This document shows positions 1 to 6,882 of a stretch of 13,397 nt of DNA, in pieces (positions within the stretch are counted from its first letter, which is position 1; the number at the start of each line of letters is the position of its first letter). This stretch comes from Oscillospiraceae bacterium (GTDB lineage Bacteria; Bacillota; Clostridia; Oscillospirales; Oscillospiraceae): positions 1-13,397 of the forward strand of contig JAKSPP010000024.1 in the NCBI GenBank assembly GCA_024404735.1, in the 5' to 3' direction. Both the position numbers and the translations under genes were made by a program. The notes beneath the pieces are model-generated. The model worked only from the letters and a program-made list of their open reading frames with translations, searched no databases and had not been told where the DNA came from.

Positions 1-78
1 TCGTTCTTCATCCTTTCCATATTATTAAGGGCGGCGGCGTGAATCAGAAATCTTTTACAGTATCCGGGCCGCGCTTAC

Positions 79-1206
79 TCAGCCGACGTAGCAGAAATCC
101 TCGCCGGGGAGAGTGCCGCCGACAGCTGCGGGATTCTGGTCAAAGAGGACCTGCAGATATCCGGAGATGGGAGCAATCATATCCTCACCGCCGATATAGG
201 TGATGTTGCAGTAGGGAATGGCCTTCTTGGCAATGGGGGCCTTTACGATATCATAGTACTCAACAAGCTCGGCAGCCTCTTCAACATTGTTGTTGATGTA
301 ATCTGTAGATGCCTTGTACTCCTCAAGGAAACGAGCAATCTGCTGAGGATATTTCTCTGCAAACTCACGGCGAACAACGAGACCACCGGTAATAAGCATG
401 CTGCCGTTATCGAGCTTGTCCCATTCCTCGGTAAGGTCAAGGGCAATGTGGAGTCCGTCAACATTGGCAGAGGCAACAGTTACATAGGGCTGAGGAAGCA
501 TAGCAACTCCGCCGCCTGCGGAAAGAGCTGCAACAATCTCAGTGGGCTCGGACTTGAACTCGAGGGTAACATCCTTGTCGGGGTCAATTCCGTTTTCGGA
601 AAGAATGTAACGAATAGCATACTCGGGGGTTGAGCCCTTACCGGTGCAGTAAATGGTCTGGCCGCGAAGAGCTTCAACAGAGGTAACGGTATCTCCGGTC
701 TCTACAATATAGATTACTCCGAGGGTATTGACTGCAAGAAGCTCAACAGCACCTTCGGTCTTGTTATAAAGAACAGAGGCAAGGTTTGCGGGAACTGCAA
801 CAATATCAAGCTCACCCTTAATAAGCTTAGGGGTAAGCTCATCTGCGGCACCGGCAATTGTGAAATCAACATCGATTTCGGAATAGCCTTCTTCTGCATC
901 CTTTAGGAAGCGAACCATACCCATAGTGGTGGGTCCCTTCAGTCCGCCAATGCGGAAGGTTGCCTTCTCCTCCTCGGGCTCGGGCTCAACAACGGGCACG
1001 GGCTCGGTGGTTACTCCGGGCTCTGCAGAAGCCTCGGGAGCGGTATCTGTACCTGCATCGGGTGCAGTGGAGGGAGCGGTTTCGGCATCGGGCTGAGTTA
1101 CGGGAGTAAGATCAGAGGGAGATGCACTGGTTGTCTTGCCGCCGCAGCCTGCAAAAAGGCTCAGGACAAGTGCGGCCATTAAAATAGCGGTTAGTAAACG
1201 TTTCAT
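79..1206 (-). CDS. ABC transporter substrate-binding lipoprotein (NMT1/TauA-like)
   Basis: This is a 375-residue secreted lipoprotein predicted to capture a small solute for an ABC importer. Residues 1-20 form a lipoprotein signal (basic MKR, hydrophobic stretch, then FAGC) with Cys21 as the lipidated residue. A Thr/Pro/Glu-rich linker of about 60 residues follows, a typical tether for Gram-positive binding proteins. The remainder, from about residue 82, resembles the NMT1/TauA (COG0715) periplasmic-binding fold, with segments such as GELDIVAVPANLASVLYNK and the later AALSAGGGVAMLPQP. It starts 10 nt after the TM1266-like gene, and its AGGAGG site overlaps that gene's stop codon, so the two are co-transcribed. 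No terminator follows, and permease and ATPase genes probably lie beyond the left edge. The ligand cannot be told from sequence. The family call is firm; substrate and link to hydrogenase are open. Confidence 0.88.
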   Translation of the reverse strand: MKRLLTAILMAALVLSLFAGCGGKTTSASPSDLTPVTQPDAETAPSTAPDAGTDTAPEASAEPGVTTEPVPVVEPEPEEEKATFRIGGLKGPTTMGMVRFLKDAEEGYSEIDVDFTIAGAADELTPKLIKGELDIVAVPANLASVLYNKTEGAVELLAVNTLGVIYIVETGDTVTSVEALRGQTIYCTGKGSTPEYAIRYILSENGIDPDKDVTLEFKSEPTEIVAALSAGGGVAMLPQPYVTVASANVDGLHIALDLTEEWDKLDNGSMLITGGLVVRREFAEKYPQQIARFLEEYKASTDYINNNVEEAAELVEYYDIVKAPIAKKAIPYCNITYIGGEDMIAPISGYLQVLFDQNPAAVGGTLPGEDFCYVG

Positions 1207-1216
1207 TTTTTTCCTC

Positions 1217-1468
1217 CTAAACTTTTGCGGTATGCGTCTTTGAAGTTACTCCTTTAATCATTCCGAGCTTACCGGATAGTGAATTGACTTCACCGGGAGG
1301 TGCATCCATAACGAGGCAGATAATACTGACATTTTTGGGGGAATAGGGCAGGCCCATTCTGCCTACTATCCTGTCGGCAAACTCGCTTAAAAGCTCATTT
1401 ACCTTTGCGGCAGCCGTTCTGTCGTGGATAATAATGTTTACGATTGTAATTCTGTTATCGCTCTCCAT
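1217..1468 (-). CDS. TM1266-type iron-only hydrogenase system putative regulator
   Basis: This is an 83-residue protein of the small ACT/ferredoxin-like family named after Thermotoga TM1266. Members usually accompany [FeFe] hydrogenase maturation genes and are annotated as putative iron-only hydrogenase system regulators; their ligand and mechanism are not established. Recognisable features are the N-terminal beta strand RITIVNIIIHDRT, the helix AAKVNELLSEFADRIVGRMG, the strand NVSIICLVMDAPPGEVNSL, and the C-terminal GKLGMIKGVTSKTHTAKV. Length is standard. The ATG is supported by a GGAGG at 1474-1478. The gene is led by a strong promoter and a long leader with an intrinsic terminator, and is followed after 10 nt by the solute-binding protein gene. 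The hydEFG genes it commonly travels with are not visible here, but a hydrogenase operon lies immediately upstream on the same strand. Confidence 0.85.
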   Translation of the reverse strand: MESDNRITIVNIIIHDRTAAAKVNELLSEFADRIVGRMGLPYSPKNVSIICLVMDAPPGEVNSLSGKLGMIKGVTSKTHTAKV

Positions 1469-1481
1469 ATTTTCCTCCGAT

Positions 1482-1511
1482 AAAAAAATAATCCATGTCT
1501 GATGACATGGA
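1482..1511 (-). terminator. Intrinsic terminator in the leader of the TM1266-like gene (attenuator)
   Basis: On the minus strand an 8-bp perfect stem, TCCATGTC/GACATGGA with a 4-nt loop (ATCA), is followed by TTATTTTTTT. It lies between the promoter at 1615-1643 and the ribosome site at 1474-1478, so it would stop transcription before the first gene. A terminator in this place implies conditional read-through, that is, attenuation. Confidence 0.8.
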
Positions 1512-1608
1512 CAAAACGGATTTGCCGGGAGATAGTATGCTCCCCTTTAATAATGTTTCCGATTGCTATGCCTTTCCGCTCGGGCGTACCTTTACGGTCA
1601 GATCAACT
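1512..1608 (-). ncRNA. Structured 5' leader, candidate riboswitch or attenuator RNA of unknown class
   Basis: About 97 nt of leader lie between the predicted start of transcription (near 1608) and the terminator hairpin. It can form several short helices: ACC/GGU closing GUAAA, CCGA pairing with UCGG around a purine-rich internal segment, GGGAG/CUCCC with an 8-nt loop, and CGG/CCG. It has no start codon ahead of the terminator stem that would make an obvious leader peptide. I compared it from memory with the common riboswitch classes (TPP, FMN, SAM-I, glycine, c-di-GMP, THF, ZTP, cobalamin, fluoride, preQ1) and did not recognise any. The structured-RNA call is inference from position and folding. 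Confidence 0.5.
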
Positions 1609-1614
1609 GTGGTA

Positions 1615-1643
1615 ATAATAGCATATTTTTATCTGATTGTCAA
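1615..1643 (-). promoter_or_regulatory. Sigma-A promoter of the TM1266/solute-binding protein operon
   Basis: On the minus strand TTGACA (1638-1643) and TATTAT (1615-1620) are separated by 17 nt. This is a near-consensus promoter placed about 150 nt ahead of the first start codon. Transcription should begin near 1608. Confidence 0.8.
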
Positions 1644-1695
1644 TATAATTGGAATAATTCTAATAAGTTAGTTTTCTAACGATTAATAAAAAGAG

Positions 1696-1728
1696 GATAA
1701 AAACAGGCGCAGCCGAATCGGCTGCGCC
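1696..1728 (-). terminator. Rho-independent terminator of the hydrogenase operon
   Basis: A perfect 10-bp GC-rich stem, GGCGCAGCCG/CGGCTGCGCC with a 3-nt loop (1706-1728), is followed on the minus strand by TGTTTTTATCC. It lies about 45 nt after the hydA stop codon and insulates the downstream TM1266 operon promoter from hydrogenase transcription. Confidence 0.9.
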
Positions 1729-1773
1729 TTCTAAAGATTATTTAACTTGTTTACGCACTAAGCGGCGAGGCGA

Positions 1774-3540
1774 TTATTTGAAGCGTACGCGGTCGCGCTG
1801 GTAGTGAGTATGGAGAAGCTCGTGAGCCTTGTGAGAGTTGGGCTCGCCAAGGTACTCCTTGTAAAGCTGCTGAACCTGGGGATTGTTGTGAGACTGACGG
1901 AGAGTGTTGCGCTCGTCCTCAGAGTACAGAGCATTTGCACGGAGCTGCTTGTAGGTATCGAGAATATCGACATCCTCGTTTGGAAGGAGGTTGGGACGGA
2001 CGAAGGACTGACCGCCGCCGTTGATGCAGCCGCCGGGGCAGCACATAACCTCGATGAAGGTGTAGGGAGACTTGCCTGCACGGATATCGTCCATGATGGG
2101 CTTGGCATTCTTCATACCGTGTGCAATGGCAACCTTGATATCAACACCGCCGAGGGTGAAGGAAGCTTCCTTGATGCCGTCGAAGCCACGAACCTGGTGG
2201 AACTCGATGGGACCATACTCCTTGCCTTCGAGTACATAGTAAGCGGTACGGAGAGCAGCCTCCATAACACCACCGGTAACACCGAAGATAACGCCGGCGC
2301 CTGTGTAGGTACCTACGAGGTCCTGATCGAAGTCCTCGTCGGGGAGCTTTGCAAAGTCAATGCCGGAACGCTTGATGAGATCGCCGAGCTCACGGGTGGT
2401 GAGAACGCAGTCAACATCTCTGTTGCCGTCTACTTCCATCTCGGGACGCTCTTTCTCGAACTTCTTTGCGGTGCAGGGCATAATGGATACAACGAAGATA
2501 TTCTTGGGATCAATGCCGTTCTTCTCAGCGAAGTAGGACTTGATAATAGCGCCTTCCATCTCGTGGGGGGACTTGCAGGAGGACAGGTGATCAACCTGAT
2601 CGCCATAGTAGTACTCGCAGTAGTTAATCCATCCGGGAGAGCAGGAGGTGATCATGGGGAGAACGCCGTTGCTCTTAACTCTTGCAAGAAGCTCATTTGC
2701 CTCTTCCATGATGGTAAGGTCAGCAGCGAAGTTGGTATCATATACTCTGTCAAAGCCGAGTCTTCTGAGAGCAGCGCACATCTTGCCGGTTACGGGAGTA
2801 CCGATCTTCATGCCGAACTCTTCGCCGAGAGAAGCTCTTACAGCGGGAGCGGTCTGAACAACGATGAACTTGCCGGCCTTCTTTGCCTCGTCGATCTTGG
2901 TAATCTCGCTCTTCTCCATGAGAGCGCCGGTGGGGCAGACGGAAACGCACTGGCCGCAGAGGAGGCAGGGAGAATCGGAGAAGGAACGGTTGCCTGCAGG
3001 TCCTACGATGGTTGCAAAGCCACGGTTCTCAAAGCCGAGGATACCGGTGCCGTGTGCATTCTGGCAGCGGGCTACGCAGCGGCCGCAGAGGATGCACTTG
3101 GAGGTATCGCGGATGATGGAGGGAGAAATCTCGTCAACAGTTACGGGAGTCTTTGCACCCTGGAAAACGCCCTCACGTGCGCCGGTCTGGCGGGCAACGA
3201 GAAGGAGCTCGCAGTTGCCGTTCTTGGAGCACTGCTGGCAGTTCTGGTTGTGGTTGGAGAGAAGAAGCTCAACAGAGAATCTACGGGCCTCAACAGCCTT
3301 GGGAGAGGAAATGGTGATTTCCATACCTTCGTTTACGGGGTAAACACAGGAAGCAACAAGGCCTCTTGCGCCGGTAGCTTCTACGAGACATACACGGCAG
3401 GAGCCGAGGGAGCACTCTCCGTGATTGTAGGTGCACAGAGAGGGAATATTGTAACCGCAGCGTCTGGCGGCTTCAAGAATGGTCAGGCCTTCTTCAACCT
3501 GATAGGGCTGACCTTCGATTTTAATGTTAATTAATGCCAT
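1774..3540 (-). CDS. hydA: [FeFe] hydrogenase catalytic subunit, NADH-linked (HydA/HndD type)
   Basis: This 588-residue catalytic subunit reduces protons to H2 at the H-cluster, fed by a chain of iron-sulfur centres, in the cytoplasm. Domain order is as follows. A 2Fe-2S ferredoxin fold carries Cys36, 48, 51 and 65. A His-Cys 4Fe-4S site uses His97, Cys101, 104 and 110. Two 4Fe-4S ferredoxin motifs lie at 149-159 and 192-202. The H-cluster domain has motif L1 TSCSPGW (298-304), L2 MPCTAKKFE (354-362) and L3 EVMCCPGGCINGGGQ (497-511, ligands Cys501 and Cys505), and a C-terminal small-subunit-like tail (ALYSEDE...HELLHTHY). L1 has Ser where the textbook enzyme has the second Cys. The gene follows hydB by 12 nt with its own GGAGG and ends the operon. 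Its partners make this the trimeric HydABC kind; bifurcation with ferredoxin is likely but unproven. Confidence 0.95.
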   Translation of the reverse strand: MALINIKIEGQPYQVEEGLTILEAARRCGYNIPSLCTYNHGECSLGSCRVCLVEATGARGLVASCVYPVNEGMEITISSPKAVEARRFSVELLLSNHNQNCQQCSKNGNCELLLVARQTGAREGVFQGAKTPVTVDEISPSIIRDTSKCILCGRCVARCQNAHGTGILGFENRGFATIVGPAGNRSFSDSPCLLCGQCVSVCPTGALMEKSEITKIDEAKKAGKFIVVQTAPAVRASLGEEFGMKIGTPVTGKMCAALRRLGFDRVYDTNFAADLTIMEEANELLARVKSNGVLPMITSCSPGWINYCEYYYGDQVDHLSSCKSPHEMEGAIIKSYFAEKNGIDPKNIFVVSIMPCTAKKFEKERPEMEVDGNRDVDCVLTTRELGDLIKRSGIDFAKLPDEDFDQDLVGTYTGAGVIFGVTGGVMEAALRTAYYVLEGKEYGPIEFHQVRGFDGIKEASFTLGGVDIKVAIAHGMKNAKPIMDDIRAGKSPYTFIEVMCCPGGCINGGGQSFVRPNLLPNEDVDILDTYKQLRANALYSEDERNTLRQSHNNPQVQQLYKEYLGEPNSHKAHELLHTHYQRDRVRFK

Positions 3541-3552
3541 ATTGCCCTCCGA

Positions 3553-5442
3553 TTATTCTTTGATGATAGCATTGAACTTGCAGGAAGCGAAGCAGAGGCC
3601 GCACTTTACGCACTTGGCAGGATCGATCTCTCTTGCGGGGAGCTTCTTGCCGGGAGCGGTGTAGTCGGTCTTCTCGATTGCGCCTACGGGGCACTGCTTT
3701 GCGCAGAGACCGCAGCCTGCACAGTCGTCCTTGACTATCTTGTACTGCATGAGGTTCTTGCAAACACCTGCAGGACACTTCTTGTCAACGATATGAGCAA
3801 TGTACTCATCTCTGAAGTGCTTCATTGTGGAAACGATGGGGTTGGCAGCAGTCTGGCCGAGAGCGCAGAGGGAGTTTGCAGTGACGGATCTTGCAAGCTG
3901 CTCGAGCTCGTCGAGATCCTTCATTGTGCCGTTGCCATCGCAAATCTTGTTGAGGATTTCAAGCATACGCTTGGTACCGATACGGCAGGGAGAGCACTTA
4001 CCGCAGGACTCATCGCAGATAAACTCCATGTAGAACTTTGCGATGTTAACCATACAGTTGTCCTCGTCCATAACGATAGCGCCGCCGGAGCCCATCATGG
4101 AGCCCTTCTGAACGAGGTTATCGAAGTCGATGGGCTCATCGAGGTACTCAGCAGTGAGGCAGCCGCCGGAAGGACCACCGGTCTGGATAGCCTTGAATGC
4201 CTTGTTGCCGGGGATGCCGCCGCCGATGTCGTAAATCAGCTCGCGGAGAGTTGTTCCCATGGGAACCTCAACGAGGCCGACGTTGTTGACCTTACCGCCG
4301 AGAGCGAAAACCTTGGTGCCCTTGGAGCCGGCAGTACCGGTGGAAGCGAACTCTGCAGCGCCCTCACGGAGAACGTAGGGAACACATGCGAGAGTCTCAA
4401 CGTTGTTAACAACAGTGGGCTTGTCCCAGAGACCCTTGTTTGCGGGGAAAGGAGGACGGGGACGGGGCATACCTCTCTTACCCTCGATGGAGTTAAGAAG
4501 AGCAGTCTCTTCGCCGCAGACGAATGCGCCGGCGCCGAGACGGATGTTAGCACGGAAGGAGAAGCCGCTGCCGAGGATGTTGTCGCCGAGGAGACCCATG
4601 GCGTTCATCTGCTCGATGGCAATTCTCAGACGGTTGATAGCGATGGGGTACTCTGCACGGACGTAGAAGTAACCTTCGCTTGCGCCGATTGCGTAACCGG
4701 CAATCATCATACCTTCAACAACTGCGAACGGGTTGCCTTCGAGAATGGAACGGTCCATGAATGCGCCGGGGTCGCCCTCGTCACCATTGCAGACAACGTA
4801 CTTCTGGTCAGCATCGTTGGCATAAGCAAAGGACCACTTCTTGCCGGTGGGGAAGCCTGCACCGCCACGGCCACGGAGGCCTGCTGCGAGAACTTCGTCA
4901 ATGACCTCTTTGGGGGTCATGGTAAGTGCTCTCTTGAGACCCTTGAAAGCGCCGTAGCCGAGAGCTTCGTTAATGTCTTCGGGATTGATAACGCCGCAGC
5001 CGTGAAGAGCTACGCGCTTCTGCTTCTTGTAGAAGTTGATTTCATCCTGCTTCTGAACCTTCTCGCCGGTAGCGGGCTCAACATAGAGGAGTCTCTCAAC
5101 TACTTCGCCGCCGATGAGGTCCTTCTCAACGATTTCCTCAACATCCTCAACCTTAACGAGACGGTAGAGAGTGTCCTCGGGGAAGATCTTTACGAAGGGG
5201 CCCTGAGAGCAGAAGCCAAAGCAGCCGACCTTGTTTACGGAAACCTTTTCTGCAAGGCCCTTTTCGGCAATAACTTCTTCAAAGCGGGCTCTGATTTCGT
5301 CAGAGTGAGAAGAAAGGCATCCGGTACCGCCGCAAAGAAGAACGGCACGCTTGCCCTCTGCGCCGGCAATCTTCTTCTCGAGAGAAGCGGTGCAGTCGCA
5401 AATAACCTTATCAAGCTGTTCGGTCTTTTCAATAATAGCCAT
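3553..5442 (-). CDS. hydB: NADH-binding hydrogenase subunit HydB (NuoF/HndC-like)
   Basis: This 629-residue flavoprotein links NADH/NAD+ to the hydrogenase. Residues 30-110 are a thioredoxin-like 2Fe-2S domain (Cys37, 42, 74, 78), which replaces a separate HndB-type subunit. The NuoF core follows, with the GRGGAGFPTGKKW loop (191-203) and GDEGDPGAFMDRS (220-232) for FMN and NADH binding, an SLBB region, and a 4Fe-4S site from Cys480, 483, 486 and 526. The C-terminus adds two ferredoxin 4Fe-4S motifs (Cys574-584 and Cys611-621), preceded by CPAGVC (556-561). Length and order match HydB of bifurcating hydrogenases. It starts one base after the hydC stop, with AAAGGAGG inside the end of hydC, which suggests translational coupling. 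Confidence 0.95.
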   Translation of the reverse strand: MAIIEKTEQLDKVICDCTASLEKKIAGAEGKRAVLLCGGTGCLSSHSDEIRARFEEVIAEKGLAEKVSVNKVGCFGFCSQGPFVKIFPEDTLYRLVKVEDVEEIVEKDLIGGEVVERLLYVEPATGEKVQKQDEINFYKKQKRVALHGCGVINPEDINEALGYGAFKGLKRALTMTPKEVIDEVLAAGLRGRGGAGFPTGKKWSFAYANDADQKYVVCNGDEGDPGAFMDRSILEGNPFAVVEGMMIAGYAIGASEGYFYVRAEYPIAINRLRIAIEQMNAMGLLGDNILGSGFSFRANIRLGAGAFVCGEETALLNSIEGKRGMPRPRPPFPANKGLWDKPTVVNNVETLACVPYVLREGAAEFASTGTAGSKGTKVFALGGKVNNVGLVEVPMGTTLRELIYDIGGGIPGNKAFKAIQTGGPSGGCLTAEYLDEPIDFDNLVQKGSMMGSGGAIVMDEDNCMVNIAKFYMEFICDESCGKCSPCRIGTKRMLEILNKICDGNGTMKDLDELEQLARSVTANSLCALGQTAANPIVSTMKHFRDEYIAHIVDKKCPAGVCKNLMQYKIVKDDCAGCGLCAKQCPVGAIEKTDYTAPGKKLPAREIDPAKCVKCGLCFASCKFNAIIKE

Positions 5443-5443
5443 C

Positions 5444-5926
5444 TTATGCCTCCTTTGCTCTGTAGGAGTCGATTACCTTGGAAACCTGGTCAACAGACAT
5501 CTTGGGGTAAACGGTTCCGTTAATGGTTACTGCAGGTGCAATACCGCAGGCACCGATGCAGCGGAGTGCATCGATTGTGAACAGACCGTCCTCGGTGGTC
5601 TCGCCGGGCTTGATGGCGAGAAGCTCAGAGAACTTGTCGATAATCTGCTGTGCACCCTTAACATAGCAGGCAGTACCGAGGCAGCAGCCGATGATGTACT
5701 TTCCCTTGGGCTTCAGAGAGAAGAAAGAGTAGAAAGTAACAACGCCGTAAATCTCGGCAACGGGGAGTCCGGTTCTTTCGGAAACGATTTCCTGAACCTC
5801 GAGGGGGATGTAGCCATATTCTTTCTGAATATCGCTAAGGATCATCATGAGCGGTGTCTTGTCGTTGATGTGTCTGTCAACGATAGCATTGATCTGCTTA
5901 ACCGCAGCTTCATTTAATTTTGCCAT
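5444..5926 (-). CDS. hydC: Hydrogenase subunit HydC (NuoE/HndA-like 2Fe-2S protein)
   Basis: This is a 160-residue thioredoxin-like 2Fe-2S protein, the small electron-transfer subunit of the NADH-linked hydrogenase. The N-terminal helical half contains GYIPLEVQEIVSERTGLP (38-55) and IYGVVTFYSFFS. The cluster is held by Cys82 and Cys87 (CLGTACY) and Cys123 and Cys127 (CIGACG), the standard C-x4-C...C-x3-C pattern of NuoE. It is the first gene of the operon and has a CGGAGG site before the ATG. Promoter, leader and downstream coupling to hydB are visible. Length is normal for the family. Confidence 0.94.
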   Translation of the reverse strand: MAKLNEAAVKQINAIVDRHINDKTPLMMILSDIQKEYGYIPLEVQEIVSERTGLPVAEIYGVVTFYSFFSLKPKGKYIIGCCLGTACYVKGAQQIIDKFSELLAIKPGETTEDGLFTIDALRCIGACGIAPAVTINGTVYPKMSVDQVSKVIDSYRAKEA

Positions 5927-5997
5927 GCGTTCCTCCGATTCAATTTTTTCCTGTTTTTATTTGTATGCGCTCATAGCGGCATATTTTACCGTTCGCC

Positions 5998-6027
5998 ATT
6001 TTACCATCGTAATTCTTGCCTTGTCAA
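5998..6027 (-). promoter_or_regulatory. Promoter of the hydCBA operon
   Basis: On the minus strand TTGACA (6022-6027) and TAAAAT (5998-6003) are 18 nt apart, and the -10 is preceded by TG one base upstream (extended -10). Transcription would start near 5991, giving a leader of about 65 nt before hydC. No intrinsic terminator is seen in that leader, unlike the TM1266 leader. Confidence 0.7.
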
Positions 6028-6076
6028 GGAAAAAGTGTGTTGTTATTGCACTAATATAACGATAAATTTTGGCAAT

Positions 6077-6094
6077 TTTGTCGGTTTTCACAAA
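6077..6094. promoter_or_regulatory. Candidate operator upstream of the hyd promoter
   Basis: TTTGTCGGTTTTCACAAA is an imperfect inverted repeat (TTTGT/ACAAA arms) about 90 nt before the predicted hyd start. It is reminiscent of a redox-repressor (Rex) half-site pair, TTGTGA...TCACAA, but the spacing is about two bases too short for the usual 18-bp Rex site. A weaker repeat GTTAT/ATAAC (6042-6060) lies nearer the -35. Which protein binds, if any, is unknown. Confidence 0.25.
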
Positions 6095-6159
6095 CGTGTT
6101 TCATATGAGACGAAATAAGGTCCAGTGCGTTAAGAAGCTGACACTTTTGTTTCTTATTT

Positions 6160-6198
6160 GACGAAAAAAACACAGGCATTGCCTGTGTTTTTTTCGTC
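6160..6198 (-). terminator. Terminator of the Crp/Fnr-family regulator gene
   Basis: A perfect 18-bp inverted repeat with a 3-nt loop begins GACGAAAAAAACACAGGC and carries an A-run on one side and a T-run on the other. It starts about 15 nt after the regulator's stop codon and separates it from the hyd promoter. The symmetric A and T runs could let it work in both directions, but no gene converges on it from the other side. Confidence 0.85.
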
Positions 6199-6212
6199 AT
6201 ATCCCCATTAAA

Positions 6213-6842
6213 TCAGGTCCTGTCTACAGCCTGCTTTTCGATGATGAGTATTCTGTTTCCGGAGCGTTTTTTTATTATTCCGTCCTCCTCAAGTCCGTCG
6301 AGAGCTCTGTACAGGGAGGCTCTTCCCAGATGAAGGGACTTGGCAAGGTCGGAAAGTGAGCCGGGGAGTGTTATTTCCTCGCTCTCAAACGAAAGGAGGT
6401 AAGACAGAAGCTTCTGCTTTGCATCACCCGCTGTCAGATGTCCGATTTTCATATTCAGGTATCGAATTCTGCTGCTGAGATATTTTATATAGGCGTTACG
6501 GAAGTCCGTGCTCCTGTCCATAAGCTCTGTAATGACATCCTCGGGCACTATAAGGAGCTCTGTTTTTTCCCTTGCCACAATGTGGCTGAAGCTCTCTTCC
6601 TCGGAAAAGGTCATTGCAACACCGAAGATATCTCCGGCATGAAGGTAGCGCATAAGAAAGGGATGAGGACCGTCCTCGCTGAAAACGGAAAGGCTTCCTC
6701 CCAGCACGAGAAAAACGCCCCTGCCGGAAACATGCTCTCCGCTCTGAAGCTTTAATCTGCTTACTCTTCTGTCGCCCAGCACAAAGCCGCTTTCTTCTTC
6801 CGTAAGAACCGAAAAAACAGGGAATCTGTCAAGGAAAATCAC
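6213..6842 (-). CDS. Crp/Fnr-family transcriptional regulator
   Basis: This is a 209-residue DNA-binding regulator. An N-terminal cyclic-nucleotide-binding-like beta barrel spans about residues 5-115 (GVFLVLGGSLSVF, HAGDIFGVAMTFSEEE). A long dimer helix follows at about 118-140, then a winged helix-turn-helix at about 140-205 (SLSDLAKSLHLGRASLYRAL, with wing KKRSGNRILI). The protein contains no cysteine, so it is not an iron-sulfur FNR. The effector is unknown. The start is GTG, chosen because AAAGGGGG lies 8 nt ahead of it and the ATG two bases upstream is out of frame and followed by a stop. The promoter and a palindrome at its own start site suggest autorepression. It ends with a strong terminator just upstream of the hydCBA operon, so control of the hydrogenase is possible but not shown. 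Confidence 0.88.
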   Translation of the reverse strand: MIFLDRFPVFSVLTEEESGFVLGDRRVSRLKLQSGEHVSGRGVFLVLGGSLSVFSEDGPHPFLMRYLHAGDIFGVAMTFSEEESFSHIVAREKTELLIVPEDVITELMDRSTDFRNAYIKYLSSRIRYLNMKIGHLTAGDAKQKLLSYLLSFESEEITLPGSLSDLAKSLHLGRASLYRALDGLEEDGIIKKRSGNRILIIEKQAVDRT

Positions 6843-6861
6843 ATAGCCCGCCCCCTTTCAG

Positions 6862-6881
6862 ACTGTATCATTTGATACAGT
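6862..6881. promoter_or_regulatory. Perfect palindromic operator at the Crp/Fnr-family promoter
   Basis: ACTGTATCATTTGATACAGT has two 8-bp perfectly complementary arms around ATTT, the size and symmetry expected for a Crp/Fnr dimer site. It covers the predicted transcription start (near 6876) of the regulator gene, a position that would block transcription. Autoregulation is inferred from location. Confidence 0.6.
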
Positions 6882-6882
6882 T

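Noticed and set aside
1..20. Possible start of a further minus-strand gene (ATG at 18-20, reading MERMKN) downstream of the solute-binding protein
   Set aside because: A permease or ATPase gene is expected there, but only six codons are visible and no convincing ribosome site precedes the ATG.
1512..1608. Leader considered as a TPP or SAM-I riboswitch because of isolated motifs such as CCCGAG and CCGGCAA
   Set aside because: The surrounding conserved boxes and helix order of those classes are not present, so the matches are too short to support either call.
1804..3534. Open reading frame of 576 codons on the plus strand, opposite hydA
   Set aside because: It mirrors the hydA coding frame, its translation has no recognisable domain and is full of low-information Leu/Ala/Gly/Val stretches, and no promoter or ribosome site fits. 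A gene with strong codon bias easily leaves the opposite strand open.
3793..5523. Second plus-strand open frame, also 576 codons, opposite hydB
   Set aside because: The equal length is coincidence. It is a codon-bias shadow of hydB that runs past the hydB/hydC boundary with no gene-like protein and no initiation signals.
6160..6198. Long 18-bp inverted repeat considered as a mobile-element end or attachment site
   Set aside because: The A-run, GC stem and T-run placed right after a stop codon fit a terminator, and there is no transposase, integrase or second copy nearby.
6213..6842. Crp/Fnr-family gene considered as an FNR-type oxygen sensor for the hydrogenase
   Set aside because: The protein has no cysteine at all, so it cannot hold the FNR iron-sulfur cluster.
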